Positions 7,418 to 15,811 of a stretch of DNA of 38,235 nt are shown in pieces. Position 1 is the stretch's first letter; each line of letters starts with the position of its first letter. The notes beneath the pieces were generated by a model that saw nothing but the letters and a program-made list of their open reading frames with translations, was not told where the DNA came from and ran no database searches. Made by a program: the position numbers and the translations under genes. Source of the stretch: Rhodospirillaceae bacterium (lineage in GTDB: Bacteria > Pseudomonadota > Alphaproteobacteria > Rhodospirillales > UBA2165); NCBI GenBank assembly GCA_002723345.1, contig PBNV01000023.1:1-38235 (forward strand). The letters are read 5' to 3'.

Positions 7418-9068
7418 AGCGACGGTTGGAGAGGTTGTTATTGCCTTTCTCGAGAAGTGTGGCGTGGAGGCAGCGTTTGGCGTTATCTCAATTCATAACA
7501 TGCCGTTTCTGGATGCCATTGGAGAACGCGGCAAGATTCGTTATGTCTGTGCGAAGGGCGAGGCCGGTGCGGTCAACATGGCCGATGCTTATGCACGGGT
7601 GAGCCAAGGTCTAGGGGTCGCCGTTACTAGTACAGGCACGGCAGCTGGAAATGCTGCTGGTGCGTTGGTTGAAGCGCAGACGGCGGGGACGCCCGTGCTT
7701 CATATCACTGGCCAGATCGACACGCCCCATCTAGACAAGAACCACGGTTTTATTCATGAAGCCAAGGATCAACTTACGATGCTCAAGGCGGTTTCCAAGG
7801 CTGCGTTCCGGGTGCGTATGCCAGAGGAAGCCCTGAGGGTTTTCAAGGATGCCGTCCGGGAAGCACTTACCGCGCCCATGGGACCAGTTAGTGTAGAGGT
7901 TCCAATTGATATCCAGCAGGCAGAGGTCATCTGGCCAGATGATTTCAGCCCCCTTGCCGTTGAGTTAGTAGAGCCAAACATAACTGAACTGGATGCCCTG
8001 GCAGAGACCCTGGCAGAGTGTCACCGGCCGCTTTTGTGGCTTGGCGGTGGTGCGCGCTCCGCGGCAAAGGCGGTCGGTCGCCTCGCCGAAATGGGGTTTG
8101 GAGTGGTGACAAGTGTGCAAGGACGGGGAGTCCTAGCCGAGAATCATCCGGCCACTTTGGGTGCATACAATCTCTATAAACCAGTTGAGGAATTCTATGG
8201 AACGTGTGACGCTGTTGTTGTCGCGGGTTCGCGGCTCCGCAGCAACGAGTCCCTAAAATATAAACTTGAGCTACCGACACCACATTTCCAGATCGACGTG
8301 GACCCAGATGTGGCTAACCGACCGTATGTGCCGGATCGGCTTTTAATAGGTGACTGCAGTCTTGCTTTAAATGGCCTCGCAGACCGGCTGGACGGACGGT
8401 TGTCCCCAGATCCCGAGTTTATAAAGGATCTTAAATCTGCAAAAGCGGCCGCTATCAGAGATCTCCGGGAGGGGATTGCTCCCTATGAGCCGCTTCTCGA
8501 TGCCGTGTCTGAGCAAGGCGGATCAGAACTGATCTGGGTGCGAGATGTAACCATTTCCAATAGCACCTGGGGCAATCGGGCTGTGGCTTTGAGTGGGCCC
8601 ATGGATGGTGTGCACGCGCTCGGCGGAGGCATCGGTCAGGGTATGCAAATGGCGATCGGCGCAGCTATTGCTGCGCCTGACCGGCGGGTCATTTGTCTCG
8701 TGGGGGACGGTGGGCTCCAGGTTAATATCGGAGAATTAACCACCGCAGTTCAGGAAAACGTGAATTTGGTCGTGATACTAATGAACAGCCGCGACTATGA
8801 GGTTATTAAGAACATTCAGGATGCGACGTATGGCGGCCGACGGCATTATTCTGATATCTATGCACCGGATTTCGAGGCCATAGCATCTGGCGCAGGGTGG
8901 TCCTATCAAAAATTGTCCGATCTAGGACGGGCCAGCACGGTGTTGGGGAGTGCTGTCCAAACCCAAGGTCCAACTATGATAGAGGTTGATATGGCGGCCA
9001 TTGGCTCCTACGCCAGGGCGTTCGGTGGGCCGCCGGTAAGGACGGCAGAAATGGCTAGGGGCCGATGA
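7407..9068 (+). CDS. thiamine diphosphate-dependent enzyme (acetolactate synthase/benzoylformate decarboxylase superfamily)
   Basis: The 553-residue protein has the three-domain layout of this superfamily. The N-terminal PYR domain has the cofactor-activating Glu52 in KGEAGAVNMADAYAR, the central domain contains LLWLGGGARSAAKAV, and the C-terminal PP domain has GDGGLQVNIGELTTAV ending in LMNSRDYEV. The usual GDG-x26-NN is present with the second Asn replaced by Ser. Such enzymes decarboxylate, ligate or cleave 2-oxo acids; the substrate is not determined. The start at 7407 has AGGAGG 11 bases upstream and matches the family N-terminus; a longer open frame back to 7191 only shadows the SDR. 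The next gene starts one base after the stop. Confidence 0.92.
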   Translation: MSDKATVGEVVIAFLEKCGVEAAFGVISIHNMPFLDAIGERGKIRYVCAKGEAGAVNMADAYARVSQGLGVAVTSTGTAAGNAAGALVEAQTAGTPVLHITGQIDTPHLDKNHGFIHEAKDQLTMLKAVSKAAFRVRMPEEALRVFKDAVREALTAPMGPVSVEVPIDIQQAEVIWPDDFSPLAVELVEPNITELDALAETLAECHRPLLWLGGGARSAAKAVGRLAEMGFGVVTSVQGRGVLAENHPATLGAYNLYKPVEEFYGTCDAVVVAGSRLRSNESLKYKLELPTPHFQIDVDPDVANRPYVPDRLLIGDCSLALNGLADRLDGRLSPDPEFIKDLKSAKAAAIRDLREGIAPYEPLLDAVSEQGGSELIWVRDVTISNSTWGNRAVALSGPMDGVHALGGGIGQGMQMAIGAAIAAPDRRVICLVGDGGLQVNIGELTTAVQENVNLVVILMNSRDYEVIKNIQDATYGGRRHYSDIYAPDFEAIASGAGWSYQKLSDLGRASTVLGSAVQTQGPTMIEVDMAAIGSYARAFGGPPVRTAEMARGR

Positions 9069-9069
9069 C

Positions 9070-9885
9070 ATGAAGGCGGGTGGCATGCGAGAGACGGTTC
9101 TGATGATAGGTTTTGGTGCCATTGGGCTGGAGGTGGCGAAACGGCTATCCGGAGACTCGGATGCGAGACTCATTCAAATCATGGTCCGACCCGGTCGGGA
9201 AGAGGGTGTCCGGGGCCAGGTCAATGGGACCATTCAGGTCATTTCCTCATTGGAAGATGTCGACCCCCTGCCGGATTTTGTTCTGGAATGCGCCAGCCAC
9301 CAAGCCGTCGCTGAATACGGGCCATACTTTCTCGAAAAAGGTATCGACTTTGGGGTGGTTTCGATCGGTGCGTTTTCTGATCCAGATGTGTATGACCGCT
9401 TGGCGAAATCGAGTCGGAGCGGCGGTGCCCAGCTATGTATACTGCCGGGAGCGGTTGGGGGGATGGACGCCCTTTCGGCGGCACGGACGGAAGGACTGGA
9501 CGATGTGACCTATATATCGCGGAAACCACCACTAAGCTGGACTGGCACGCATGCAGAAAGGTCTTTTGATTTGGAGAGTATAACACAAGCAGTTGTCATA
9601 TATGAGGGAACAGCTCGGGAGGCCGCGAAGCTATTCCCAAAAAATGCCAATGTCGCCGCAACTATTGCTCTCGCTGGTCTGGGATTTGACAACACCAATG
9701 TTACACTCATTGCTGATCCTAATGCCACAGGGAACATTCACCAGATTGAGGCAAAGGGGGCGTTTGGGGAAATGAGCGTCCGTATTGTCGGCAAGCCCCT
9801 GCCTGACAACCCGAAAACGTCTGCTTTAACGGCGCTCTCTGCGATTCGCGCCGTGAAGAACCGAGCACGTCATGTGAGAATGTAA
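9070..9885 (+). CDS. nadX: L-aspartate dehydrogenase homologue (NadX type)
   Basis: The 271-residue protein has an N-terminal Rossmann motif GFGAIG (about 14-19), a mid-protein LPGAVGGMDAL, then KNANVAATIALAGLGFDNTN and the substrate-site region TGNIHQIEAKGAFGEM with the characteristic His. These match NAD(P)-dependent L-aspartate dehydrogenase, which interconverts aspartate with oxaloacetate plus ammonia (or iminoaspartate). No nadA or nadC is nearby, so the NAD-synthesis role is not supported; its place between a ThDP enzyme and an extradiol-type protein suggests use in the catabolic pathway. ATG 9070 is given; ATG 9085, behind AAGGCGGGTGG, is equally plausible. Confidence 0.88.
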   Translation: MKAGGMRETVLMIGFGAIGLEVAKRLSGDSDARLIQIMVRPGREEGVRGQVNGTIQVISSLEDVDPLPDFVLECASHQAVAEYGPYFLEKGIDFGVVSIGAFSDPDVYDRLAKSSRSGGAQLCILPGAVGGMDALSAARTEGLDDVTYISRKPPLSWTGTHAERSFDLESITQAVVIYEGTAREAAKLFPKNANVAATIALAGLGFDNTNVTLIADPNATGNIHQIEAKGAFGEMSVRIVGKPLPDNPKTSALTALSAIRAVKNRARHVRM

Positions 9886-9895
9886 GGAAAATAGA

Positions 9896-10837
9896 ATGGC
9901 AGATCCTATAAAGTTCAAAGGCATCGACCGGATTGTCTACGGCGTTGGTGATATGGCCTCTGGCATTAGATTCTTTAATGATTGGGGATTGAAGAGAGGA
10001 GCATCCCAAAATCCGTCCGTTATGTTTCAAACGTTAGATGGCACTGAAGCAGAGTTAAGGCCGATTGATGACCCGCACCTGCCGCCCCCGATTGAAGAAG
10101 GGTCAACCTTGCGCGAGGTAATTTGGGGGGTAGAAACAGAGGCGGACCTGATTACCGTTGAGAACGCTCTCGCTAACGAGCCAAGTTATGTTAATCGGGA
10201 TGGACGTCCCGCGTGTGTCGATCCTAATGGTCTCGCCATATCTTTCCGAGTGACGCAAAGACGAGAGGTAATGGTCGAAGGCGCCGCTATTAATACTTTT
10301 GCGCACCCCAATGCCCGCGTAAACCAGCAAAGCACGTTTTATAACCGGGCTGAGCCCATTGAGATTGGACATGTGGTGCTGTTTGCCAATGACGTGCCTG
10401 CGATTCAAGAATTTTACGTGGAAAAACTCGGTTTTTGCCTGTCTGATAGTTATCCCGGTTCAGGTGCTTTTCTTCGCTGCCGTGCGCAAGGCGGCCACCA
10501 CAACATCTTCGTCCTGGATGCTCCCGATAGGGGACCAGGCCTTAATCATGTAGCCTTTACCGTCCGTGATATTCATGAAGTATTTGGCGGTGGCCTTCAC
10601 GTTGATCGCTGTGGCTGGACCACTCAAATTGGCCCTGGACGCCATCCTGTATCATCGGCTTATTTCTGGTACGTGGAAAACCCGTGTGGTGGATTGGCCG
10701 AGTATTTTGCTGATGAGGATTATCTGACGGAAGCTTGGAAACCGCGGGAGATTGACCGCACCAATGAGAATTATGCGGAATGGGGCATTGGTGGCGGGAT
10801 TGACGGCCACACGCGGCGCCAACATCTACCCACATAA
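9896..10837 (+). CDS. two-domain VOC-family protein, extradiol dioxygenase-like
   Basis: The 313-residue protein consists of two vicinal-oxygen-chelate halves (about 8-118 and 155-280). The second half keeps a plausible 2-His-1-Glu metal triad: IGHVVLF, LNHVAFTV and AEYFADEDYL. This is the arrangement of type-I extradiol ring-cleavage dioxygenases, with tandem domains and metal in the C-terminal half. It would open a catechol-like ring made by the Rieske oxygenase and SDR. AAGGAAAATAGA precedes the ATG. It is the last gene of the same-strand run; the 147 bases that follow show no clear terminator. Other VOC activities, such as fosfomycin-type or glyoxalase chemistry, are less likely given length and triad. 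Confidence 0.85.
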   Translation: MADPIKFKGIDRIVYGVGDMASGIRFFNDWGLKRGASQNPSVMFQTLDGTEAELRPIDDPHLPPPIEEGSTLREVIWGVETEADLITVENALANEPSYVNRDGRPACVDPNGLAISFRVTQRREVMVEGAAINTFAHPNARVNQQSTFYNRAEPIEIGHVVLFANDVPAIQEFYVEKLGFCLSDSYPGSGAFLRCRAQGGHHNIFVLDAPDRGPGLNHVAFTVRDIHEVFGGGLHVDRCGWTTQIGPGRHPVSSAYFWYVENPCGGLAEYFADEDYLTEAWKPREIDRTNENYAEWGIGGGIDGHTRRQHLPT

Positions 10838-10984
10838 TGCACCGCTCTTGCTATTTTTTTTGATGAAAGTGCTCAGAATTGTTTGAGAGGCTGTTTATTG
10901 ATGCGTCTAAGTTGTTCAGACTTGATATGGCGATCCGTGAAACTATCAGTCCCCCATGGGACGGCTTTACTTCAGTAGGGTCAT

Positions 10985-11398
10985 CTAACGGTCCGGCTTC
11001 TCTGCAACCCTGCTCAATTCGCGGACATTGTCTGCCAGAATTTTGATAAGCCCCCGGGTAAAAGGATCTAGCCCTGAGAGTTTCTTCTGGAAAATTTCGT
11101 GGCTAACTATGAGCAGTGTTGCGGCGCCATCATCTGTAACCCGAGCGGTAGCCATCCTCGGCTCGTTATCAATTAGAGCCATTTCACCAAACATGGCGCC
11201 TTTTTCCAGCACGGCAATGGGCTCCAGGCCTTGTTCTGTTGTTTTTAGAATCTCCACCTTCCCATCCATGATGATAAATGCTTGATCACCAGTTTCCCTC
11301 TCCCGGAATATAAATTGCTTTGCCTTGTAATCACGACGCTTGGCATCAGCGAGCCGGTTCTCGGAGCTCCGCCGATCCTGGGCATTTTGATCCGTCAT
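10985..11398 (-). CDS. cyclic nucleotide-binding domain protein
   Basis: The 137-residue soluble protein is almost entirely one cNMP-binding domain. It shows FIFRERETGDQAFIIMDGKVEIL and the phosphate-binding cassette FGEMALIDNEPRMATARV with the conserved Glu and Arg. There is no HTH, kinase or membrane segment, so it is not a CRP-type transcription factor; it may work as a free-standing sensor or bind a partner. About 27 charged residues precede the domain. It faces the catabolic run head-on (convergent with the VOC gene) and diverges from the Gfo/Idh/MocA gene, with 122 bases between the two starts. Confidence 0.85.
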   Translation of the reverse strand: MTDQNAQDRRSSENRLADAKRRDYKAKQFIFRERETGDQAFIIMDGKVEILKTTEQGLEPIAVLEKGAMFGEMALIDNEPRMATARVTDDGAATLLIVSHEIFQKKLSGLDPFTRGLIKILADNVRELSRVAEKPDR

Positions 11399-11520
11399 CG
11401 TATTCTCCTAACCCCCACTAGAATAGAGTTCTTTCGCCAATTTTGTCTATGATTTGCTTTCAAATTCGGGAAAGAAAGCAATAATTAGGCTGGTATTACA
11501 ACCAGCGAGGGTCGCAAACA

Positions 11521-12495
11521 ATGATCAATGCAGCCATTGTGGGAATCGGAAATTGGGGGCAGTTGCTCGTCTCGTCTGTCCAGAATAACAGCTCAGTGAC
11601 ATTCACCAAAGGCGTGACGCGTACTAAATCTAAAGCGGTTGAATTCTGCGCAACAAATAACATCGAGATTGTAGACGATTATGACACCTTGTTAGCAGAC
11701 CCCTCAATCGACGCGATTGTGCTGGCTACGCCACACACGCAACATGCTGGTCAGATTGTTGCTGCGGCGGAAGCTGGCAAACATGTTTTTGCGGAAAAAC
11801 CTTATACCCTCAGCAAGTCCGACACGGAAGTCGCCCTGGCCGCCGTGAAAAAGGCAGGTGTTAAAACGGCTGTAGGGCTGAACCGTCGATTTGCCCCCAA
11901 TTTTCAGAAGCTTAAAACCATGATCCATGACGGTACCCTCGGGGAAGCGATTCAGATAGAGGGCCACTTTTCGGCTAACCTGGCTTTAAAAGACGCCTGG
12001 CGCTCAGATCCATCGGAGAGCCCCGCCGGCGGTATGACTTCATTGGGCATTCATATCGTGGATGCATTTATCAGCATGTTTGGACCGATTTCAGAAGTGC
12101 GGGCTTATTCCAAACGCCTCGTGACATCCTATGATATCGATGACACTACTCGGATCTTGTTCGAGTTTGAGAACGGGCGCACTGGTTATTTTGGTTCGGT
12201 CACCGGAACAAGCACGTTGACCTATTTGCGTGCCTTTGGCACCGGGGGCTGGGCGTCAGTCAACAATGCCAATGAGTTGACTTTTGCGCCTCTAGGAGGC
12301 CAGCCGGAAACTGAATATTGGGATGGCTATGCGCATCCGGCACTGAAAACCATTGGCGCGGGTTTAGAAGCCTTTGCGGCTGACATAAAAGGGGGTTCGT
12401 CGTTTCCGGTCAGTCCCAATCAAATTCTCCATGGTGTTGCCGTTCTGGATGCCATTTTTCGGTCCATTAACAGCGGAAAAGTTGAGGTACCATAA
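11521..12495 (+). CDS. Gfo/Idh/MocA-family NAD(P)-dependent oxidoreductase
   Basis: The 324-residue protein has an N-terminal Rossmann fold (AAIVGIGNWG, GxGxxG) followed by DAIVLATPHTQHAGQIVAAAEAGKHVFAEKP. The EKP lysine is the family hallmark. GLNRRFAPNF and the GGMTSLGIHIVDAF region supply the C-terminal substrate domain, with the usual His. Members oxidise or reduce sugars, inositols or other cyclic alcohols, and some cleave ethers; the substrate here is unknown. GAGGG lies about 10 bases upstream of the ATG. It stands alone, on the same strand as the catabolic operon but separated from it by the cNMP gene. Confidence 0.9.
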   Translation: MINAAIVGIGNWGQLLVSSVQNNSSVTFTKGVTRTKSKAVEFCATNNIEIVDDYDTLLADPSIDAIVLATPHTQHAGQIVAAAEAGKHVFAEKPYTLSKSDTEVALAAVKKAGVKTAVGLNRRFAPNFQKLKTMIHDGTLGEAIQIEGHFSANLALKDAWRSDPSESPAGGMTSLGIHIVDAFISMFGPISEVRAYSKRLVTSYDIDDTTRILFEFENGRTGYFGSVTGTSTLTYLRAFGTGGWASVNNANELTFAPLGGQPETEYWDGYAHPALKTIGAGLEAFAADIKGGSSFPVSPNQILHGVAVLDAIFRSINSGKVEVP

Positions 12496-12767
12496 TCGTA
12501 GCCGTTATCGGGAAAACCTTGGCTTGTCTTAAAAGTATCAGATCTAAATGCACTGGCACCGTAAAGCACGAAATGCGAGTGGATACCCTCACCGATTATT
12601 TGGCCGGCGGTGCCTGTAAGAACCGAATCACCCTGGTCCATCATTAGCTAAGATGTGTGATTGGATAAGCCATGTTTAGATGCCGTTTTTTTTATACATG
12701 ACAACTTAGCTGTGAGTTGCAAAATGTTAAACAGCATTAAATCTGCCAGGTAATGCCAGAGGCCTCG

Positions 12768-13940
12768 TTATGCGCCTGCTTCCCGCGCCTCTGCGGCTGC
12801 TAGTTTATAAACGATACGGCGCATCCTGACGGCGCCTTCGTCCGATGGAACGTGGTTTTCACGGAAGCCTGGGCGGTCATCTCGGGCCCATTGATCCTCG
12901 ATCCACTCTATTGCGTCTTTATCTTCTTCAAATACGGATCGGGTGGCGCGTGAGTAGATTTGATCAAGTTTTTTGTTATCGGGTGAAAAATCGCGAGCGA
13001 AGATCCACCAATATAGAGATGTGTACTGGGTCTCGGGCGTTATGAAATGCAGAATTTGAGGCCGGTACTCGGTCCGACCATTGTTGGTGCCGAGTGGGTC
13101 CTCGAATAGCGCTTTGGCGTCATGAAAACCAGGAGTTATGAAGGTCGAATTTGCATGTCGAATAATTTCTGCGTCGCCTAATCCAGAGGCCTTTTTATGC
13201 AACTCGGGTACACCTTCGCCCCTGTTTATCCGATAATTGTTCACCGTGTTGCCGTCTACCGTGACCTCGACTTTGGACTCTGCGTGTTTCGGGGTGCCGA
13301 GAGCGGCTCCATGCAAATACTGAAAATGAGTGATGTCCATGAGATTTTCATGGATTTGTAGATAGTTGCCTTTGACATGGTAGAATCCGTCACCATATCC
13401 CCAGTCTCCGTCCATAAGCCAATTATAGTCTGGTACCATTGCTGGATCGGCTATTTCGGGGTCGCCTGCCCAAATCCAGATCATGGGTCCTTTTTCTACC
13501 ACTGGGTAACTTTGTATTTTTACATAGGACGGGTCCAGGTCCATGGCCGATGGGATCTTCACACAGGTTCCGTCTATACCATAGGTGAGTCCATGATAGC
13601 CGCACTGGATAGTGTCATCTTCCTTATGGAGCTTGCTGCGGTGTAAAGGAAAGCAGCGGTGGCCGCATCGGTTCTGGAGAACGGTGACATGCCCCGCCTT
13701 GTTACGGAAATAGACCAAGTCCTGGTTCAGAACCATACGGTTCTTGAGTTTCCGTTTTACATCTGCCGCCCAGTCAAGCACGTACCAGCAGTTTCTTATC
13801 AAAGGTGTTTGCCGGTCAGCAAGGCCGGATGCCGGTTGGACTGTAGGTATTGTCTTTTTTTTTGTTGTCCCTCGGGCTGAAGTTTTCTTGGCTGGTGCGT
13901 GCCGGCCTCGGGATTTCTTGTGGGTCGAGAGTGTGGCCAT
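12768..13940 (-). CDS. second Rieske [2Fe-2S] oxygenase, VanA/phthalate-oxygenase-like, with basic N-terminal extension
   Basis: The 390-residue protein has Rieske ligands C92-G-H94 and C113-x2-H116, and the catalytic iron site NLMDITHFQYLH with D202, H205 and H210. This resembles single-subunit oxygenases such as vanillate O-demethylase alpha subunits. The first 40 residues are unusual: rich in Lys, Arg and Thr (KKSRGRH, AKKTSARGTTKKK), with no fold signature. The start is supported by GAGGA 7 bases upstream, so the tail appears to be translated. No reductase partner is adjacent. It is on the strand opposite to the main catabolic run, 272 bases from the Gfo/Idh/MocA gene, and may act on a related substrate or be independent. 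Confidence 0.9.
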   Translation of the reverse strand: MATLSTHKKSRGRHAPAKKTSARGTTKKKTIPTVQPASGLADRQTPLIRNCWYVLDWAADVKRKLKNRMVLNQDLVYFRNKAGHVTVLQNRCGHRCFPLHRSKLHKEDDTIQCGYHGLTYGIDGTCVKIPSAMDLDPSYVKIQSYPVVEKGPMIWIWAGDPEIADPAMVPDYNWLMDGDWGYGDGFYHVKGNYLQIHENLMDITHFQYLHGAALGTPKHAESKVEVTVDGNTVNNYRINRGEGVPELHKKASGLGDAEIIRHANSTFITPGFHDAKALFEDPLGTNNGRTEYRPQILHFITPETQYTSLYWWIFARDFSPDNKKLDQIYSRATRSVFEEDKDAIEWIEDQWARDDRPGFRENHVPSDEGAVRMRRIVYKLAAAEAREAGA

Positions 13941-14056
13941 TATCGATCCTCTTTGTAAAACAGTAATCCTGGGATTTTGCCATTCCAGTGGGGCTTTGCG
14001 CGGTTTTCAATCCGCGGAAAGTCGGTTTTACCCGAACAATATTTTTCTTTCACCAA

Positions 14057-14092
14057 CGCCCTAAAGTGTGCCTTAAACATTCGTTTAGGGCG
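14057..14092 (-). terminator. inverted repeat at the folD 3' end
   Basis: The arms CGCCCTAAA (14057-14065) and TTTAGGGCG (14084-14092) are perfectly complementary over 9 bp with an 18-base loop, and they overlap the folD stop codon. There is no T-run on the minus strand after it, so it may be a mRNA-stabilising stem or Rho-assisted end, not an intrinsic terminator. Confidence 0.4.
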
Positions 14093-14972
14093 CCTCTATA
14101 CCGTTTAAACCACACGCGGCAGTTACCGTATTTTTGAGTAGGCAAGCGATTGTCATGGGACCAACCCCGCCCGGAACAGGTGTTACAGCCCCAGCCGTTT
14201 TTTTGACGTCATCGTAATCTACATCTCCTGTCAGTTTCGAATTTCCGTCAGCATCTTCGGTCAGTCGGTTCATGCCCACATCGATAACAAGGGCGCCCTT
14301 CTTGACCCAATTTTCTTTAACCATCTTAGCGCGCCCAACTGCTGCAACCAGTATTTCTGCCCGGGCACATTCTTCGGCTAGCCCCTGGGTGCGTGAATGG
14401 GCAATAGTAACCGTGCAGTTTTCGCGGAGCAACATTGCTGCCATGGGTTTTCCGACAATATTAGAGCGGCCGATCACGATCGCCCGCTTCCCCGACAGAT
14501 CGCCGCCCAGCTGTTCTTTGATGAGCAAAAGACACCCTAGGGGCGTGCAGGGCACAAGCCCGTCCGCGCCCGTCGCCAACTTACCCGCGTTAACAACATG
14601 AAAGCCGTCGACATCCTTGGCAGGATCGATGGCGGCCAGAACCGCCTGTTCATCTATATGATCCGGCAGCGGAAGCTGAACCAGAATGCCATGGACGTCC
14701 GGATCTGAGTTCAGCCCCTCGATCAGGGTAAGCAGCTCTTTTTGGGTCGTTTCCGCCGGAAGCTTATGTTCAAAACTTTTCATGCCGGCGTGGGTAGTCA
14801 TTTTATGCTTGTTGCGCACATAAATCTCGCTAGCGGGGTCATTACCCACTAATACGACCGCCAATCCAGGGGTCAGGCCGTGAAGATCCTTCAAAGCTCG
14901 GACTTGCTCTGCGACTTTGTCACGAAGTCGTTCTGCGAGCATTTTACCGTCAATCCGCTTTGCTTCCGCCAT
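14085..14972 (-). CDS. folD: bifunctional methylenetetrahydrofolate dehydrogenase/methenyltetrahydrofolate cyclohydrolase
   Basis: The 295-residue protein matches FolD in length and in motifs: [20 protein letters not shown] with the catalytic Lys, [29 protein letters not shown] for NADP binding and [16 protein letters not shown] near the C-terminus. It converts 5,10-methylene-THF to 10-formyl-THF in the cytosol, feeding purine and formyl-methionine synthesis and one-carbon release. AGGGGGTAGGA directly precedes the ATG. One-carbon handling would be useful beside an O-demethylase-like Rieske enzyme, but FolD is universal, so the proximity may be chance. Confidence 0.97.
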   Translation of the reverse strand: MAEAKRIDGKMLAERLRDKVAEQVRALKDLHGLTPGLAVVLVGNDPASEIYVRNKHKMTTHAGMKSFEHKLPAETTQKELLTLIEGLNSDPDVHGILVQLPLPDHIDEQAVLAAIDPAKDVDGFHVVNAGKLATGADGLVPCTPLGCLLLIKEQLGGDLSGKRAIVIGRSNIVGKPMAAMLLRENCTVTIAHSRTQGLAEECARAEILVAAVGRAKMVKENWVKKGALVIDVGMNRLTEDADGNSKLTGDVDYDDVKKTAGAVTPVPGGVGPMTIACLLKNTVTAACGLNGIEAP

Positions 14973-15124
14973 TCCTACCCCCTTAGAACAAGCATCAAAA
15001 CCAGCTCGAGCCCCTCATTGGGTTTACCGTTATCGATGCATTATTCAATAACGGCACCATATTCGTAATAACTGAGATAACAAATGTTTTCCAACCACCT
15101 CAAATGAGTGAGTTGCTACGTGTT

Positions 15125-15409
15125 TTAGAGTGCGAACCGATATTCCTGAATAAGAAGCTGGATAAGCCAGATCAATAGTATCAGCGCAATGGGAGAAACG
15201 TCGATTCCGCCAATGTTGGGAATCCAGCGCCGGAAAATGCGAAGTGCAGGCTCTGTGATCCGGTAGACAAAATCCCCTACCATGTAGACAAACCGGTTTT
15301 GTGTGTTAATGACATTTCCATATGTCAGCCAACTCAGGACAACGGCTACAATAATGCACCACTTGTACATTTCGAGGACGGCTACGATCAAAGTCAAAAT
15401 GGATTGCAT
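15125..15409 (-). CDS. YggT-family membrane protein
   Basis: The 94-residue protein has two hydrophobic segments (about 3-27 and 68-90). The YggT signature region is VYRITEPALRIFRRWIPNIGGIDVSPIALILLIWLIQ. The family is widespread in bacteria; roles proposed elsewhere include cell-division, osmotic or membrane-protein functions, none certain. It lies 152 bases upstream of folD on the same strand. Confidence 0.9.
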   Translation of the reverse strand: MQSILTLIVAVLEMYKWCIIVAVVLSWLTYGNVINTQNRFVYMVGDFVYRITEPALRIFRRWIPNIGGIDVSPIALILLIWLIQLLIQEYRFAL

Positions 15410-15497
15410 GGGTGGCTCGCAGAGAAAATAATTCTGTTATGTTAAAGCCTAAACATCGGATAAAAATATGGCAAGACGGATGAAGACGTCGTTTTCA

Positions 15498-15513
15498 CCC
15501 AACCAAAGTTGGG
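15498..15513. promoter_or_regulatory. short perfect hairpin upstream of the tRNA
   Basis: CCCAAC and GTTGGG pair around a CAAA loop. It lies between yggT and the candidate tRNA promoter, with no T-run on either strand. Its function is not clear. Confidence 0.3.
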
Positions 15514-15523
15514 CAAGAACGGC

Positions 15524-15552
15524 TTGACAGGAAAGGAGCTGAGACACATTAT
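15524..15552 (+). promoter_or_regulatory. candidate promoter for tRNA-Ala
   Basis: A consensus TTGACA (15524-15529), a 17-base spacer and CATTAT (15547-15552) fit a sigma-70 promoter. Transcription would begin near 15560, leaving a leader of about 85 bases to be removed by RNase P before the tRNA at 15645. Confidence 0.45.
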
Positions 15553-15644
15553 CTGCGCTCTCCATTTCATTAAAACTCACGGTTTAGCTCGTGACCAAGA
15601 GACTTGTATCTTGAGGTCAGCAGAGGGTTGGCGAGGAAAAAAAG

Positions 15645-15720
15645 GGGGCCGTAGCTCAGTTGGGAGAGCGTAGCGTTCGCAACGCTAAGGTCGTCGGTTC
15701 GATCCCGATCGGCTCCACCA
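15645..15720 (+). tRNA. tRNA-Ala (anticodon CGC)
   Basis: The 76-base gene folds as a complete cloverleaf. The acceptor stem is GGGGCCG/CGGCTCC, the D-stem GCTC/GAGC and the anticodon stem TAGCG/CGCTA. The loop TTCGCAA puts CGC at positions 34-36, and the T arm is GTCGG-TTCGATC-CCGAT. The G3:U70 pair, the main identity element for alanyl-tRNA synthetase, is present and agrees with the anticodon. The discriminator is A, and CCA is encoded. It reads GCG codons. It stands alone without neighbouring tRNAs. Confidence 0.97.
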
Positions 15721-15811
15721 TTTCATGCTCGCAAAATTACCCACCCTATCGTCTATTTTTTCCAGGGAAGTTGGATGTTTAGTGCTGGCGACCCACTGAT
15801 TTGTTCGTGAT

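Noticed and set aside
10949..10962. GTCCC-CCAT-GGGAC hairpin after the VOC gene
   Set aside because: Only 5 bp and without a T-run; not enough for a terminator.
15721..15811. Search for an attachment-site repeat of the tRNA 3' end
   Set aside because: No second copy of the T-arm/acceptor sequence was seen in the window, and no integrase gene is present.
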